Shown: in pieces, positions 12,443 to 24,843 of the stretch | How positions within the stretch are numbered: the first letter of the stretch is position 1 | Layout: every line of letters starts with the position of its first letter | DNA from: Pristionchus mayeri | Taxonomy: Eukaryota > Nematoda > Chromadorea > Rhabditida > Neodiplogasteridae | NCBI GenBank assembly: GCA_036245805.1 | Contig: BTRK01000002.1 | Span: forward strand, 8,428,689 to 8,492,688 | Length of the DNA: 64,000 bases | Direction of reading: 5' to 3' | The notes under the pieces: generated by a model | Told to the model about the DNA's origin: nothing | Seen by the model: only the letters and a program-made list of their open reading frames with translations | Database searches by the model: none | Made by a program: the position numbers and the translations under genes

Positions 12443-12612
12443 TGTCTGTCTGTCTGTCTGTCTGTCAGTTAGTTTATCTGTGACACTTAACAAACTACCG
12501 TATACCATAACCGTTAGCCTTGGGTCAACCAATATTCTTTGGGTCAGACTCATGACTACCGTATACCGAAACACCAAGTTAAATGCACGCTACCGTAACC
12601 CAGGGGGGGGGG
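12443..12612. repeat. spacer (loop) of the palindrome
   Basis: The 170 bases between the arms hold a (TGTC)n run at about 12446-12467, phrases with ACCGTATACC and GGGTCA, and a G12 run at 12603-12614. The same vocabulary (CTGTCTGTC, GGGTCAGACTCATGA, CCGTAACC) makes up the tandem repeats at 50.1-51.0 kb. Confidence 0.8.
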
Positions 12613-14177
12613 GGCTACGGCATTATAGTCAATAGGAATTTCATCAATATATGAATAAAATTAAGTTTCCTTGTTATTTCTCTCCAAGAAATTGTTATTG
12701 ATTGATATGTTAAATTTATATTTTTTGCTTCTTTCCTATTTCTTGTAATCATATCCCACTCTATGTTTACACATATATTTTATTCGATCGATATAGAGTG
12801 TAGAGCAACGAGAAGATAATTATACAAAAGACTCACTAATGCCTTCCATCTTGATGGTCTGGCAAGTTTGCAGGAATAGAAAAGTGCAAAATCGATCATT
12901 TAAACTGCCCAAAAAATTGATCATTTAAACTGCCAAATAGTTAAAGGACAGGGCACTATAATATGTTATGATACCACAATGAGTTATATATCGTGAGATA
13001 GTGAGTAGAAATTGCCTCAAATGAGTCATGATAAAAAATGCACGAAACGAGCGGAATTGCATATCTAATGCCATGTGCTTATTGTAAGTATGTGTATTTC
13101 GCGCGCTTTTTGACTCATCGGGGACACGCGTCTGCTCTATATTATGCCTTTTCAGATTTATTTCACATATTGTATTATGTATCGCTGTTTTGCCTTTGCT
13201 TAATCATCCTCAGCTCAATACAATTAATAAGGTGTGTTGGATGTTTCCCTACCACCTCTTATTTATTGGGAGTGAACTTCAGTCATCTCGTCTTTATTGA
13301 GTGCCCTATTGATTCATCTCGATGGCTTCTCCGAATCCATCATTATTTAATACTTGCGGTTTGTTCACTTCTTTTATCTAGAAACACGCCATTCAGGCAT
13401 ACAAATCAATCTCGATGGACCCGACCACCCCGACGAATTTGTCGTCTCACATTCCGAGGTTGTATAAAGTAATAAATTGCCATAACATTGCTTATCTACA
13501 GGAAGCTAATGATAAAGTAAAGAACTTAAACCGTGAATCTGATTATGATACAACAATTGTAATCGATGGTGAAAAGGTTCATGTACACAACGTAATGCCG
13601 TCGAAATGGCGGGGACACGTATAAGGAACACTGTTCAAGGTTGTTATGTGCGCAAGAATTCCATATTTCCGTGCTCTTTTAGAGTCTAATATGAATGATG
13701 CGCATACGGGTGAAATTGACATGACCGCAAACTGCTTGGGTTAGTTTCGGTTCATGTCTATAACAACAGAGTTGTATTCAGGGTTGAATGCGTCCATCAT
13801 TAAATCCTTGCTGGACTATGCCTACTCAGGAACTGTAACTATTACGGTCGATAATTTTCAGGACCTATTCTCGGCTGCGTTTTACCTTCAAATCGCTAGT
13901 ATCTTTGTCTGACTTGCGCAATGCACAGCAAACTTTTATTGCAGGATTGTGTCATTGACGCTTGCGCATACTTCATGAAAAATCGAATGAACTATGAGAA
14001 TGCGCTTCAAATTCTTAATCTTTGCAATAGTGTTGGATACAGTAAAATACAAGCGTCTAATAAACGTTATCCTCCACGTGTTCGTACAAAACGAGTCATA
14101 CATTTCAGAGAAACTTTGTCCGTATCTCCCGAACCTTTTCGTTTCTCGAATGGCCAGTCAATGATCTGGTTGAAATA

Positions 14178-15444
14178 TTAGGTTGTAACATTAGTTTTGT
14201 CGCATTTCGGAGGTTCACAAAATTTCCATGAAGGATACTTCTCAAACATTATCAATGCCTGACCTCCTAGTATATGTTTGGGGTGTTCATGCACATTCAA
14301 ACCATAGGGTAGAGCTGAACTGCGCACGCTGGCTATGCGAAAAATATTAATATGAACTGATTTAAATTTGGTGCAGATTTTTTTAAATTCGTTTGATCAG
14401 GTGCTAGTTCGCAGAGATGAATAATAAACCAAATTTCTACAGCATGGTGATATACCCCGTCAATGCTCTTTCAAAATATACGCCAGATATGGTGCTATGT
14501 TGAGCGGAATCAAAGATATACTTCACTGAGTGTAAGGTTAGCCGCTGATTCGTAGCCAACTTGACCAACTCTTCTGAATCCAGAATTGCAACAACAGTGA
14601 CTAACATAAGTGCGTTCCAATTACCACTCATGGAGGTATAATTTATCATTAAACAAGTGAGAGAAAGAATACTCCACTTGTGGGAAATTTGAATTTTTAT
14701 TAATTCAATTCGCGCACAATTTTACCAAAATATGCAAGTTTAGGTGTTTCGAATTAAAGATTGTCATTCAAAAGCTATTTATTTCCAAACTTATCCCAAG
14801 TAGATACTAGTAAGGGAAGGGTTTATGGTTAGGATGGACACAACAAATCAGATATTGAACATGTGTGCGAGGTAGGAATATGAACAAAGTGCCGATTTCA
14901 TTAGTTTAATTTACATACCATCGTTCTGAATGGAGCCACTTATCTCAACAGAACCCAATCTACCCCAAACTTTGTCTGCATACTGACCACTTTGGGTGAA
15001 CTATATTCCACCACTATTTGGATCTGGATATCTATTGAGAAGAAAATTCGGCTTGCGAAAGTTTTCGCGACCGTCACCAACCATCCGCATTATACAAACT
15101 CGTCTACATTTCTAGAAAGATTTTCGTTTGTCATTATCCGTGAGTGGTTCAAAATTATGCACATATGTAGTACTTTACGCAAATCACACAAAATCGGCAT
15201 AATTTATCCTTTTCAAGAAGAGCTGATGCGTGAAAATGATTTGTAATCCTTATCTCAGTACAACTTTGTCTGACTAATGTGCCTCCTCAACTGCCTTGAC
15301 AGGACTGAAGTAAAGCGCGTAAGAAAGAGTACGAAGGCCATCACTGATGATGAATAACGAAATTGAGATTAAATTAATTCGAAGAATTTCTGAGGTTAAA
15401 ATGCATAAGAGATTGGACGCGACAAAACTTATGTTACAACCTGA
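14178..15444. mobile_element. mariner-size TIR element in BACK exon, right copy
   Basis: Mirror image of 9610-10876, with TA at 14176-14177 and 15445-15446. Inverted ends share the GACAAAACTTATG-type motif with the element at 41813-44325. Confidence 0.85.
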
Positions 15445-15802
15445 TACTTCAGCGAGATTCGCTCTATGTCGATGAGGAGAAGCAGGTTTATTCACAGCTT
15501 GCAACGGTAAACCATCGTCTCCAATTGTTAGGTCTTCGAAGCGGTAAAACGATGGATTGAGAACAATGATTCGAGCACGGATCAGGTTGCAAAATGAGTA
15601 CATTATCGACATATAAGTATGTAATTTCAAATTGTACATGCATTACTAAATATTTAAAAATGAAAGAACATTGATGGCGCTGTAGGTACTCTTCGTGCAA
15701 ATCTTCTCAGGAACAGTGGTGAAATTTGTGGAAATTCCAACTCATGTGCGCTTTCAGACTACTGAAGAGTGTTCGCTGCACTCTTCTATCAGAAGCATAT
15801 CT

Positions 15803-17086
15803 GGGGGGGCGGACATTTCGGCAACGGACATTTCGGCAACGGAGCGCCCTTCGCTGGAGATTCGACGTAGCACCTTGGGAGTTGTGTCATTGCAACCAGT
15901 ATGTGCTACACACATTTGCATATACAATTCGTGTTACCATACGAACTTGAGTTTCACTCCATATCTACGTATAGTTCATGTTCGTGAACATGGTCCAAAA
16001 TTGGGAATTTTAGTGGAAAATCATGGTTATATAAACACCAAATATCGTAACCAATTCATTTGCCAGTGTCACAGTAGCTGCTGTAACCCGGTATCATGGG
16101 TATCGATTGGTTACGATATTTGGTGGTTATATAACATTGATTTTCCACTCAATTCCCAATTTTGGACCATGAACCCTTATACGTAGATATGGAGTGAAAC
16201 TCAAGTTCGTATGGTAACACGAATTGTACAGTACATGCTAATCGCCTTGCCCATATGCGGCCGCGGCGGGCCGCCGCTTACCGCGGATGCCCGCGGATCG
16301 ATTTTGCGGGAAAATGAGTAAAGTTCATGCAATGAATTGTTTATTTTTGAATTCCTCATGCGATTTCGCATCGGAATCACTATTTCATAATGGAACATTT
16401 TTTGAGGGAGGTCAATTCAGTGATCAGGGCTACCGTACTCCCGAACATGCCCACCGTTTTTGTGTTTAGAATTTTTCGGGTCAGTTTTCAAACGCGATCC
16501 AAGTTTGCAAACTCTTCAATACCCTAAAGAAAGTCATAAAAACCCCAAAATGGAGGGATCATTTTCGGGAGTACTGTAACCGTGGTCACTCCGAATCGAA
16601 CCCCCTCAAAAACTTGCCTTTGATAAAATTAATATATTATAGTGATTCCGATGCGAAATCGCATGAGGATTTCAAAAATGAACAATTCATTGCATGAACT
16701 TTACTCATTTTCCCGCAAAATCGATCCGCGGGCATCCGCGGCCGCATATGGGCAAGGCGATTAGCATGTACTGTATATGCAAATGTAGTGTAGCACATAC
16801 TGGTTGTAATGACACAACTCCCAAGGCAAATGAATGGGTTACGATATTTGGTGTTTATATAACCATGATTTTCCACTAAAATTCCCAATTTTGGACCATG
16901 TTCATGAACATGAACTATACGTAGATATGGAGTGAAACTCAATTTCGTATGGTAACACGAATTGTATATGCAAATGTAGTGTAGCACATACTGGTTGTAA
17001 TGACACAACTCCCAAGGAGCTACGTCGAATCTCCAGCGAAGGGCGCTCCGTTGCCGAAATGTCCGTTGCCGAAATGTCCGCCCCCC
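15803..17086. mobile_element. fold-back element with 8-bp target duplication, right copy
   Basis: Mirror image of 7968-9251, with GCATATCT on both sides (15795-15802 and 17087-17094). Confidence 0.85.
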
Positions 17087-17758
17087 GCATATCTCGCTGA
17101 GGTGGTTGAAAATACGGACTGGGTGATGCAAAATCAAGAGTGTTTTGCTCTAATCGTTGAAGCGAAGGTTGATATATTACTGATTTCCAAAAAAACCTGA
17201 ATTTCACCGGAATTTATCAGAAACAGATGGATAAATTTAGAGATGAACACGTTTACCACGAGCGGAAGAAATGCGGACGCAGCACATGCATTGGTTTTTG
17301 TACTAGGTTTATCCGGTTGTAAACCGAATCAATGCAGTTAGTATTTATTTGCAGGTATTGAAAAAAATTCGAACCCACGAATGTGCGACGTTCGCATCAT
17401 GGAGGTCTACAACCCTTTGAGAAATAGATGGACTAGTCATTATTATTCCATTCATCAAATATCTATTTGTTTTTTTAGATTATGTTGTTTGTAACAATAA
17501 TCGTGAACATTTTAGGATGCCATCCTTCCGAAAATTTGCATTCACAGCATAGCGTTGATACAGTGAATCAATCGGTTTTTTGTATCTTATCATTTGATGA
17601 AACTTTTCCGACGTGATTTGATATTTTCAATCGATTTTTAGATTTATTTATTTGGGGGATCAACCAGCCTGCAGATCTATGATACAAGAAGGAATCAGTG
17701 GCACGAGGTAGTTCTCTTATCGATAATACAAATGTCATCCAACTCGACACTGTTACAG

Positions 17759-19179
17759 CTACACCATTACTTATTACAGCGGAGTTCCTCTCTCTACTCG
17801 CATAGCTAAGGGATATAACATGATGGATTCCGTCAAGAGGTGGACTCGGGATGCGCTCAGTGCTTTGCAGTACCTGCACAATTTGGAGCCATTGGTAACA
17901 TTTTTCACTTTCCGATGAATGTTTGCTGGTGCATGTTAATGTTTTGCATCATTAAAACAACTGAAAAAGGGAACCAATGTTTGCTATATCTAGCGTGATA
18001 TATTACTGTAAAACTATTTGCTTACTTTAACATGAGGATATTTCAGGTAATCCACAGAGATCTGAAACATGATAAGCTCTGCATTAATGAAAGCAACCAG
18101 CTGACCATTGTTGGTATGGACAATTTATATAATGGCTTCAAAGCTGAAACAATAGCATTGTCTCACTGTTAAATATAAAGCACATTATCCTGAGAAAAGC
18201 CGGAAAATCCGTACAAAACATCTGAAATCCATGCATGAACGATTGCTTTTGTTTTTACGACACTAGGGTGCATGCGAACTATGACGTCATGCTGCCTTTT
18301 ATATATGGCATGAGGTTAGTTCTAAACCGACACAGGGTCGATTTTACAGCTAACACGTAGGTAAATTTCAGGAGTTAGCAAAGCTCGGGCGGTCGAGGAG
18401 AAAAATAAAAGCATCACCGCTCAGAGAGGAACCGACTTCTACATGGAGATGCACGTAAAAATGAGGAAGGCGTATGACGAGAAAGGTACACATGAAATAT
18501 GCGAAATGCATGGGAAAAAGAAACAGTCATAACAGCAGCCATGGTCATAATACATTGTACATACCCATATATGATTGTGGTAAGTAGGATAGAATCTAAG
18601 AAAAATAGAAATATTTAAAATGACCAAAAAGTAAAACAAATGCAATATTTGGATACCCATACGATGGGGCATAGCCGTCTTTTTTACGATATTTCATGTA
18701 GGGAAATGAGATGAAAACACGTACTTTTCAGTGAACATCTGGAGTTTGGCAACGATCGTATGCGAAATGATCACGGGATCGATTCTGTTCAAAGACAAAA
18801 AGAACGGAAATGTGATGAAATTGATGCTGCAATACTGCGGTCCAATCAGCGAGAATGTCCTCGGCAAGGTGACACTATTTGTATTGTTTTTACTTTAAAC
18901 AACAATTTGTAAAGATTTTATATTTGACCGCAAGGATTTTCGCGAATTCCTTAAAGAAAATGCGATCGAGGACTGTGAATCACTGCTCAACACATCGAAG
19001 ATGAACCGCATCTGCGTGATTTCATTGAAGGAGTCTACAGCTGGACCCACGCGAGAGGTTCGAGCATTTCATTTTATAAATTGTAATGATATTGTAATAT
19101 TTTTGTAAGAATTATCATTCCGAATTGACCTAAATTTTAGATGGCGGATGAACCCAACAAAATGCAATTTAATTTTTAA
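17759..19179 (+). pseudogene. MAPK-like pseudokinase, N-lobe missing
   Basis: Phase-compatible exons are 17759-17894, 18047-18113, 18372-18485, 18732-18868, 18935-19057 and 19141-19179 (TAA). They encode the helix DSVKRWTRDALSALQYLH, a catalytic loop VIHRDLKHDKLCIN, the position of DFG read as VGGV, an activation segment, and VNIWSLATIVCEMITGSILF. The order and spacing follow p38/JNK-type MAP kinases. The metal-binding Asn of HRDxxxxN is Lys, DFG is lost, and the conserved Asp of DIWS is Asn, so catalysis is unlikely. Exons for the glycine loop and catalytic lysine, present in the paralogues at 24.8 and 31.4 kb, are absent because the palindrome begins in the preceding intron. The C-lobe is also short. 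Confidence 0.75.
18266..18340. repeat. degenerate hairpin MITE (GACGTCATGC family)
   Basis: It contains CACTAGGGTGCATGCGAAC followed by TATGACGTCATGC, related to the copies at 23304, 28443 and 63939. It sits in an intron of the pseudokinase. Confidence 0.5.
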
Positions 19180-19244
19180 AAAAATGAATATTTTAGTGAT
19201 AGTTTCACATAAAAAGATTCAGAAAAGACTCTTGATGGGTTGAG

Positions 19245-19400
19245 CTGCGAAAGTGTGGAAAATTAAGAGGCCGGATCTGAGGAAAGTCACCACTGCCCGG
19301 ACATTGCGCCAAGATTTTCGATTCGGACCTTGATACTAAATCTTCGTGGAGGTTTGCACTCCCGAATTCCCTTCACATGCATACTAAATATTGTGGCTTA
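19245..19400. repeat. dispersed AGAGGCCGGATCTGA repeat, copy 1
   Basis: It begins AAGAGGCCGGATCTGAGG and continues with GGACATTGCGCCAAGATTTT. Longer relatives lie at 35250-35490 and 58872-59100. It is short and shows no coding potential. Confidence 0.7.
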
Positions 19401-19654
19401 ATGGAAGACAACGTTCACCCGATATGCACTGGAGTGCGTAATTTTTTTTGTTAGAAAAACAGATAAAATTGAAATATTGTTGTATGCAAGAACAACTATG
19501 TACTGCTAGATCAATTTAACAAATTGCATGAAGACGAAACTAAGAGACAAATGAACTAACAAGACAACCAAATATATATTCGAAATAAACAACATATGCG
19601 CTCAGATATGAGTTTTATCATATAATTGTAAAACTTTAATATCCTACTAATACC

Positions 19655-22600
19655 TCAGCTATGAATCACACGCCAGATGTTCGTTCTGCAGTCGGCAATT
19701 CCATCATCCTCCTGGTCCTTTAATTTAATCTCAGTCGGATTCTCCGAGTTGGTCAGGAATGGATGGCTTACGGCGAGATGAGCCGACATTCTATAATTAA
19801 GTGGTAGTATCGTGTCAAAAAAAATATCAATATTTTATTTTGTGTTCCCTCGCTCTATTGCATATAAAGCACCTGCGACGGGAGTTGAACTGGATTGTTC
19901 TATCGATGAAGTCTTTCAGGTGGGGTTCATTGCCAATGTCGTCAGCTGTAATTCGCTCCTGTCATTCGCTCTTCCCTGAAGCAGCACGACGAAATCAGCG
20001 CGTTTCAGGCCCTTCGATTCTTTGGTGAAGTATTCCCGGTCTTCTTTCCTGGCCATCTGAGCAGAAGTTGAGTGTGCGGTGCTAATAATCGTTTTGGAGC
20101 GCAGAATGAGTGTTTCAAGCACGGTAAAAAGCAACTTATCCAATAACTTTATATCATAAAGTTGTTAGACGCAATTTCAAACCTTGTTGATCACAGCAGT
20201 ATCAACTTCTCCGCAGAATCTGATCATGGCTTTTAGCACATTCCTCTCATTATGATCGAAGAGTGGAACGCTAGTGAGAAGTTCGCAGAGAATTGTAGAC
20301 ATGCTCCAAATGTCAACTGAAAATCTTTGAGTTTCCATATTTTACTCGGAGAATGTATGTAACAGGTTCAAATACTAGTTTCACGCTGGTAAGAATACTT
20401 CTCTGAAACCAGTCTCTGAAGAAAAAACACAAATTTCGACTAAGAACACAACATAACCAAAAATAAGACAAACATGTCGTTCTCAAAAAAGTATCAGGTT
20501 GGTCATAAAGTTTTGCGTGATTTTGAGCAAAGTCCATTCTGACATCTATCGTCCTTCGTTGTTAACCAATCAACTTACATTTTTAGTGGTAGATAGGGGC
20601 GTCTATACTCTCTTCAGCGCACACTATCATAAATTTGTTCGACCAAGTAAACGAATACAGCCATGTCCCAAACTTCATGTGAGCGACCAACACCCTGACT
20701 TTTTGAATGATCAGCATTTCATTTAGAACAGCGATATGACCCAATCTATGCCACAGTAGTAAAGCAAGATGGTCATATGTCGCACCGGTAATAGTGATAC
20801 TGTTCAGCCTCGAAGGGCCTATTTGAAATATACACGTAATCCAAATTTGGGATTTCGTCATACATATGAAGATAAGTTTTTGGAGCACTGCATCTATGCC
20901 GACAGTTATTCAGATTTCAATTATTCATGAATGTGTACTACCTTTCCAGTACAAGTCACAATTATCTTTGGGATAGAATTAGGCTCTCCATTCATGAACA
21001 GGGTTCTTCGGAGTGTAGGTGTCCAATTTCCAACATCAAAATACACACTTTTGGCGTTTTTGTGCTAGCCCTGAGTTTGAGGTGCAGTAATTTCGTGCTC
21101 AAATTAATGAACAACCCTTACCCTATTCCTCTTCAATTTGGAATAATATGGGGGTCGCTACTTTTTCTAGGGCAATCCGTGTCCGAAGACCCTCCATGTT
21201 TCGGCATTTATATCGAAAAAAAATGATAGACGAGAAAGCTAAGTGGGCTCTTAAATATTTATGTATCAGAGAACCCTTAAAGTAGTGATGATAGCGCCCA
21301 TAGGTAGGTGTCCGTATCGTCAATCCATGAAACAGGTGATTTATTCGAGAGAACTCTGATTTTTCTGAATGTCCATGATTCATCGACCTGTTCGAAGCAC
21401 ATAACGAATTCAGCAGCTCTTTATTTTTGAAACTAGGTAGTGCATGACTAGCGCTTTTTGATAAACGTAGTGAGCCTCCATCTAAAAATTTATCTGCGAA
21501 GTACAGCAACTTCTCATTTTTTTAAATCTCATTTTTTCTGGAAATATCAAAGTTACGCATGCCTTGATTTCTCGTATAGTAGAGATACTTGGACTAGTCC
21601 AAAAATATTATTCTAAAGGTCGAACATGTCCCTATATATCGACATTAGGACAACAAGTGGAGATTTGAGCAAAGCAAACTATACGAACTCAAATTTCGGG
21701 TCAGAAATCGCGCAAAACTTGATGACCAACCTAATAAACAAACATGCCTTTCTCATCGTAGGTCTCCGTCCATTCGATCTGCATTTCTAGGGCCATGTAC
21801 GGATTCTTGCCTCTCCTGAAGATATAGATTGCCTTTACCGTATCTTCTCCTCTAATATATTAGGTTGGCATGAAAGTCTTTGTCCATGGTTTTGTTTTTA
21901 CACTGCTCGTCGCAAGTGCACTTTGGTGTTCCCTCGTCCCTAGCGAATACACATCAGTAAGAGGCCCATATAGTAAACAACTCCCCACCCCTTCCCTTCA
22001 GTCAGGTCCTAGTAGAGCAACGATGTGTATTCCTGGTGCCACCCACTTCCGGCATGTTCTGCTTTACCTCTATCTATCCTACACCATGATGAAGGATTCG
22101 GAGATTCTACTGAAGAATGTTTATCACACACCTGTCCCCTCTACAACACCTTCAGGAATTGGATCCATCGCTTCGAAGAATAGGACTTTTCCCTCAATGA
22201 ATAGATCGATCTGAGAGACCGTGTTTTTTACACTTGGAGACTTTGAAGAAAGCTATTGAAACGGACCCATTTCACAAGGCCCGTGAAATGACTATTGCAC
22301 TTAGAGTCCACCATAGCACTGTTGAAAAAAACTTTTGATTGCTTGGAATGGGGAAATATGTCGGTCGATTCATACCCCATGATCTGGTGCAAGCCATAAA
22401 TTATCTTCGAGTCGATGATTTCATTACTCTCCTCATTCTCCGAGGCGGGGATCGATGACTGGATCGGCTCATAACGGGGAATGAGAAGTGGGTCATCTAC
22501 GATAACAACCACAAGATAGCCCATCTGGTTGGAGAATGAGAGACTCCACAGGGTGTCTCCAAACTTTATCTGCACCCCAAGAAAAAGAAGCTGTCAATGT

Positions 22601-24843
22601 GAATTGGAGTGGATGGCGTGATACACTCGGAACTATTCTTTGATGCAATGACAATCACCGGGGCCACATACGCCATACACCTACAGAATTTGAAGTTGGA
22701 AGTCGATCGTTCAAAGCTAAACGACAAGAAAGTGTATAATCGGCAAAATCACCCCCGTCCTCAGGTCTCCAATCAAGTCAAGTTGGAACTCGCCGGATAT
22801 GGATGGATGGTTCTCCCTCACCCCTCCAAATTCTACTGACTTGGCCCCGTCCGAATACAGGCTTTCCGGAGACCTGATCCATTTTCTTAGAGATAGGGCG
22901 TTCAATTCCCGTGGAAGTATCTAGTCTTATCTCAAGCAATACTTTGATTTGCGCCCAGGCGGGTTCTAAAGGGAGGGGATCCATACAATGCAGGTGCGTT
23001 GAGCAGATATTGTCAATAATGATGACAAGTATATTTGAACTCATGCTATTGTGTCTTCAAAGAAATAAAGTTTTTAAAAATGGACAAAGACTTTCCTGCC
23101 AACCTAATACTTACCTACATGTGTTGTTATCGTCAGCGAGCACACGAGCTTTGCCGAATCCTAAAATTTATTTTTGTTGATAAATGATTTTTAAAAAACT
23201 ATGATCCTTACCGAGAAGAGTGAGTTTGCCTAGCTTATCGGAGACGCTATTGATGCACATGTTGTCAGGGTGAAGGTTGCGATGGCTTATCTGAAACAAG
23301 AACGGCACTAGGTCGGATGAAAACTATGATGTCGTGCCACCTTTGAAGTATTGAAGGCGAAATGACGTCAAAGTTCTCATCCGACCTAGTGCCACACCAA
23401 CTGGCAGCATTGGATGTGTTTGTTTTTGAATAATTACACCTTCTAAATTACAATAATTGGACATTCTCAAAAAATTTATCTCAATGTTTTGCATGTTTTT
23501 CATATTTTTGAAGTTGACTTTTGTCGTGTGCAGTTTTTAACTTACGCCCATCGAGTTGAGGTGTTTTAGAGCACTCAGAAGCTCCCTCATCCACTTCTTC
23601 ACACTTTCCATCGTGTATCCGGCATTCTTGATCATGATTGAAAGAGGGGTCCCACAGTGTTCCGTGATGTGATAGCTGAAATATGACTTTTTGTCTGTCG
23701 TAATATGTAATAATGCTACTCTAGCTTATCATACGTCTATTTTACTGGTTCATACATCGTTTGCAGCTGATTTTCGTCTCTCTCCACCGTATACATCTCA
23801 ATCAATTGGACGATGTTGGGATGCTCATTCGGAGGTTTCATACTCTTCAGAAGATTCAATTCGCGCAGGACCAGGCTCGCCTGAAATGCAGACACCTTCG
23901 AGAGAAAAATGTGCAAGTACGATAACATTCAGATAGCCTCCTTGATGGCTTTAAAAGAATGTGTACTTTCTCTGCAGTTAGATAAGCGAGAAAGCGTGCA
24001 AAATAAAGAGTGCCGTTCATTGATAAACCGTACTTTTACTTTTAGCGCGAGGAATCGTCTGACTCTCTCTAAACCACACGCTATTTCGTCGATCAGAGTG
24101 AGCTAGATAGAGTGTGATATTGGGAGAGCGAGGCAATTGCTCTTTAGCGCCCAATGCTAGTAGCACATCTGTTTGCATTCGCTCTCTCGCGTTCAAAGGA
24201 AAGACACATAGAGATTTTACTAGAGAAGTGACTCACTCTAAATTGAGTTTCAAATTTAAAGGTTTTTAGTGATACTTTGTTCAATATGACAATCCTTGCG
24301 TTGACATGAGATGCATGTAGATTGACTGAGAGATAAGCGTAGATTGACTCACTCTCGGCTTGGTTTGAAAGGGAAGAGTGAACTGCTTAACGGCAATCGA
24401 TGCGGGCAACGAGCCATCGGTGCTGTTGAATTTCCTGAATTAGGTATATACGTGGATGAAAGCAGTGAGATGATGCGCCTTACAAATAAGATCGCACACT
24501 CGAAACACTCACGCTTTATTAGAAAGAGTGTGATATTAGCGACATTGGTTATTTACTCTTACATTTTTTTGCTGCGCATGAAACGTATTTCACCAATTTA
24601 TCGAACTTCCTGAGTAGGACAACCAGAAATGAATCAAGAGTACAGGTTCCCCTAGCTTATCTGTGCTCAGAAGTTCTCACTTGATAATTCCAAGCGATCC
24701 TGCGGCATGTCCAGTCACATCGAGCTGATAATTGCGGTACTTGGCAGGGATGTGGAAGGGAGAAGCAGCACTGGCGTTCACAACAATGTATTCCTGGAAA
24801 CTACGAATTGATATAGGGGGCAAATGATGAAACTCACGCTCAT
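19655..24843 (-). CDS. MAPK-like pseudokinase with TE-filled introns
   Basis: Exons from the start: 24838-24843 (ATG AGC), 24681-24793, 24353-24434, 23756-23880, 23546-23676, 23212-23290, 23115-23160, 21748-21851, 20183-20316, 19873-20056 and 19655-19790 (TGA). Nearly all join in phase. Motifs: LDVTGHAAGSLGIIK (loop), SIAVKQFTLPFQ with the ATP-binding Lys, LVLRELNLLKS, ISHRNLHPDN (HRD changed to HRN), LLGFGKAR (DFG changed to GFG), VDIWSMSTILCELLTSVPLF and LAVSHPFLTNSENP at the C-terminus. This is a full-length p38/JNK-like fold with a lost catalytic base. Oddities: an extra base near 23640 shifts the helix exon, the exon at 19873-20056 needs a frame change, and exon 21748-21851 uses a GC donor. 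It may be a functional pseudokinase or decaying. Confidence 0.72.
20494..21734. mobile_element. mariner-size TIR element, no transposase
   Basis: Ends TCAGGTTGGTCATAAAGTTT and complement, with TA at 20492-20493 and 21735-21736. Length is 1241 bp. It is related over its length to 42852-44117. No catalytic motif was seen. It lies in an intron of the minus-strand kinase. Confidence 0.82.
21860..23107 (+). mobile_element. mariner with decayed transposase
   Basis: The TIRs (TTAGGTTGGCATGAAAGTCT type, 27 bases, one mismatch) are flanked by TA. Inside, on the plus strand, are scattered mariner transposase motifs: LETLKKAIETDPFHKAREM, VHHSTVEKNF, ITGNEKWVIYDN (first Asp changed to Asn), LHPKKK, and GYGWMVLPHPSK. 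Several stops and frame changes break it. It sits in a kinase intron, ending about 8 bases from the splice acceptor of the 21748-21851 exon. Confidence 0.88.
23304..23393. repeat. 90-bp hairpin MITE (GGCACTAGGTCGGATGA)
   Basis: The ends GGCACTAGGTCGGATGA and TCATCCGACCTAGTGCC are perfect inverted repeats and the rest pairs imperfectly around GACGTCA-type motifs. It is in an intron of the minus-strand MAPK-like gene. Relatives lie at 28443-28530, 18266 and 63939. Confidence 0.85.

Larger units (their letters stand above)
12613..17735. repeat. right arm of 10.4-kb palindrome
   Basis: Reverse complement of 7317-12442. The match stops at 17735 in what was a Kelch intron, after exon IYDTRRNQWHE. 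From 17736 the sequence is an intron of the MAPK-like gene, so the arm joins two unrelated genes. Confidence 0.95.
13415..17735 (+). pseudogene. BTB-BACK-Kelch gene, right copy, 3' truncated
   Basis: Exons recognised are 13415-13468, 13502-13591, 13640-13739, 13770-~13891 and ~13945-14160, then BACK pieces at 15446-15600 and 15726-15794, and 17087-17200, with Kelch pieces at ~17370-17460 and 17670-17709. Domains are the same as in the left copy. It carries the same two transposon insertions at the same sites. A homopolymer differs by one base from the left copy (7 A at 17189-17195 against 8 T at 7858-7865). The final Kelch exons present at 7.0-7.25 kb are absent because the palindrome ends first. 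Confidence 0.8.

Noticed and set aside
13038..13472. 144-residue hydrophobic open frame mirrored in both palindrome arms, resembling a multi-TM protein
   Set aside because: It overlaps the BTB gene start in another frame, shows no motif and appears twice only because of the palindrome.
14165..14220. Apparent second BACK motif (EILGCNISFVAF), repeated in inverse orientation at 15.42 kb
   Set aside because: The repeated part is the terminal inverted repeat of a TA-flanked transposon read through by chance.
22228..22575. 115-residue minus-strand open frame
   Set aside because: The plus strand of the same bases carries mariner transposase motifs, so this is antisense.
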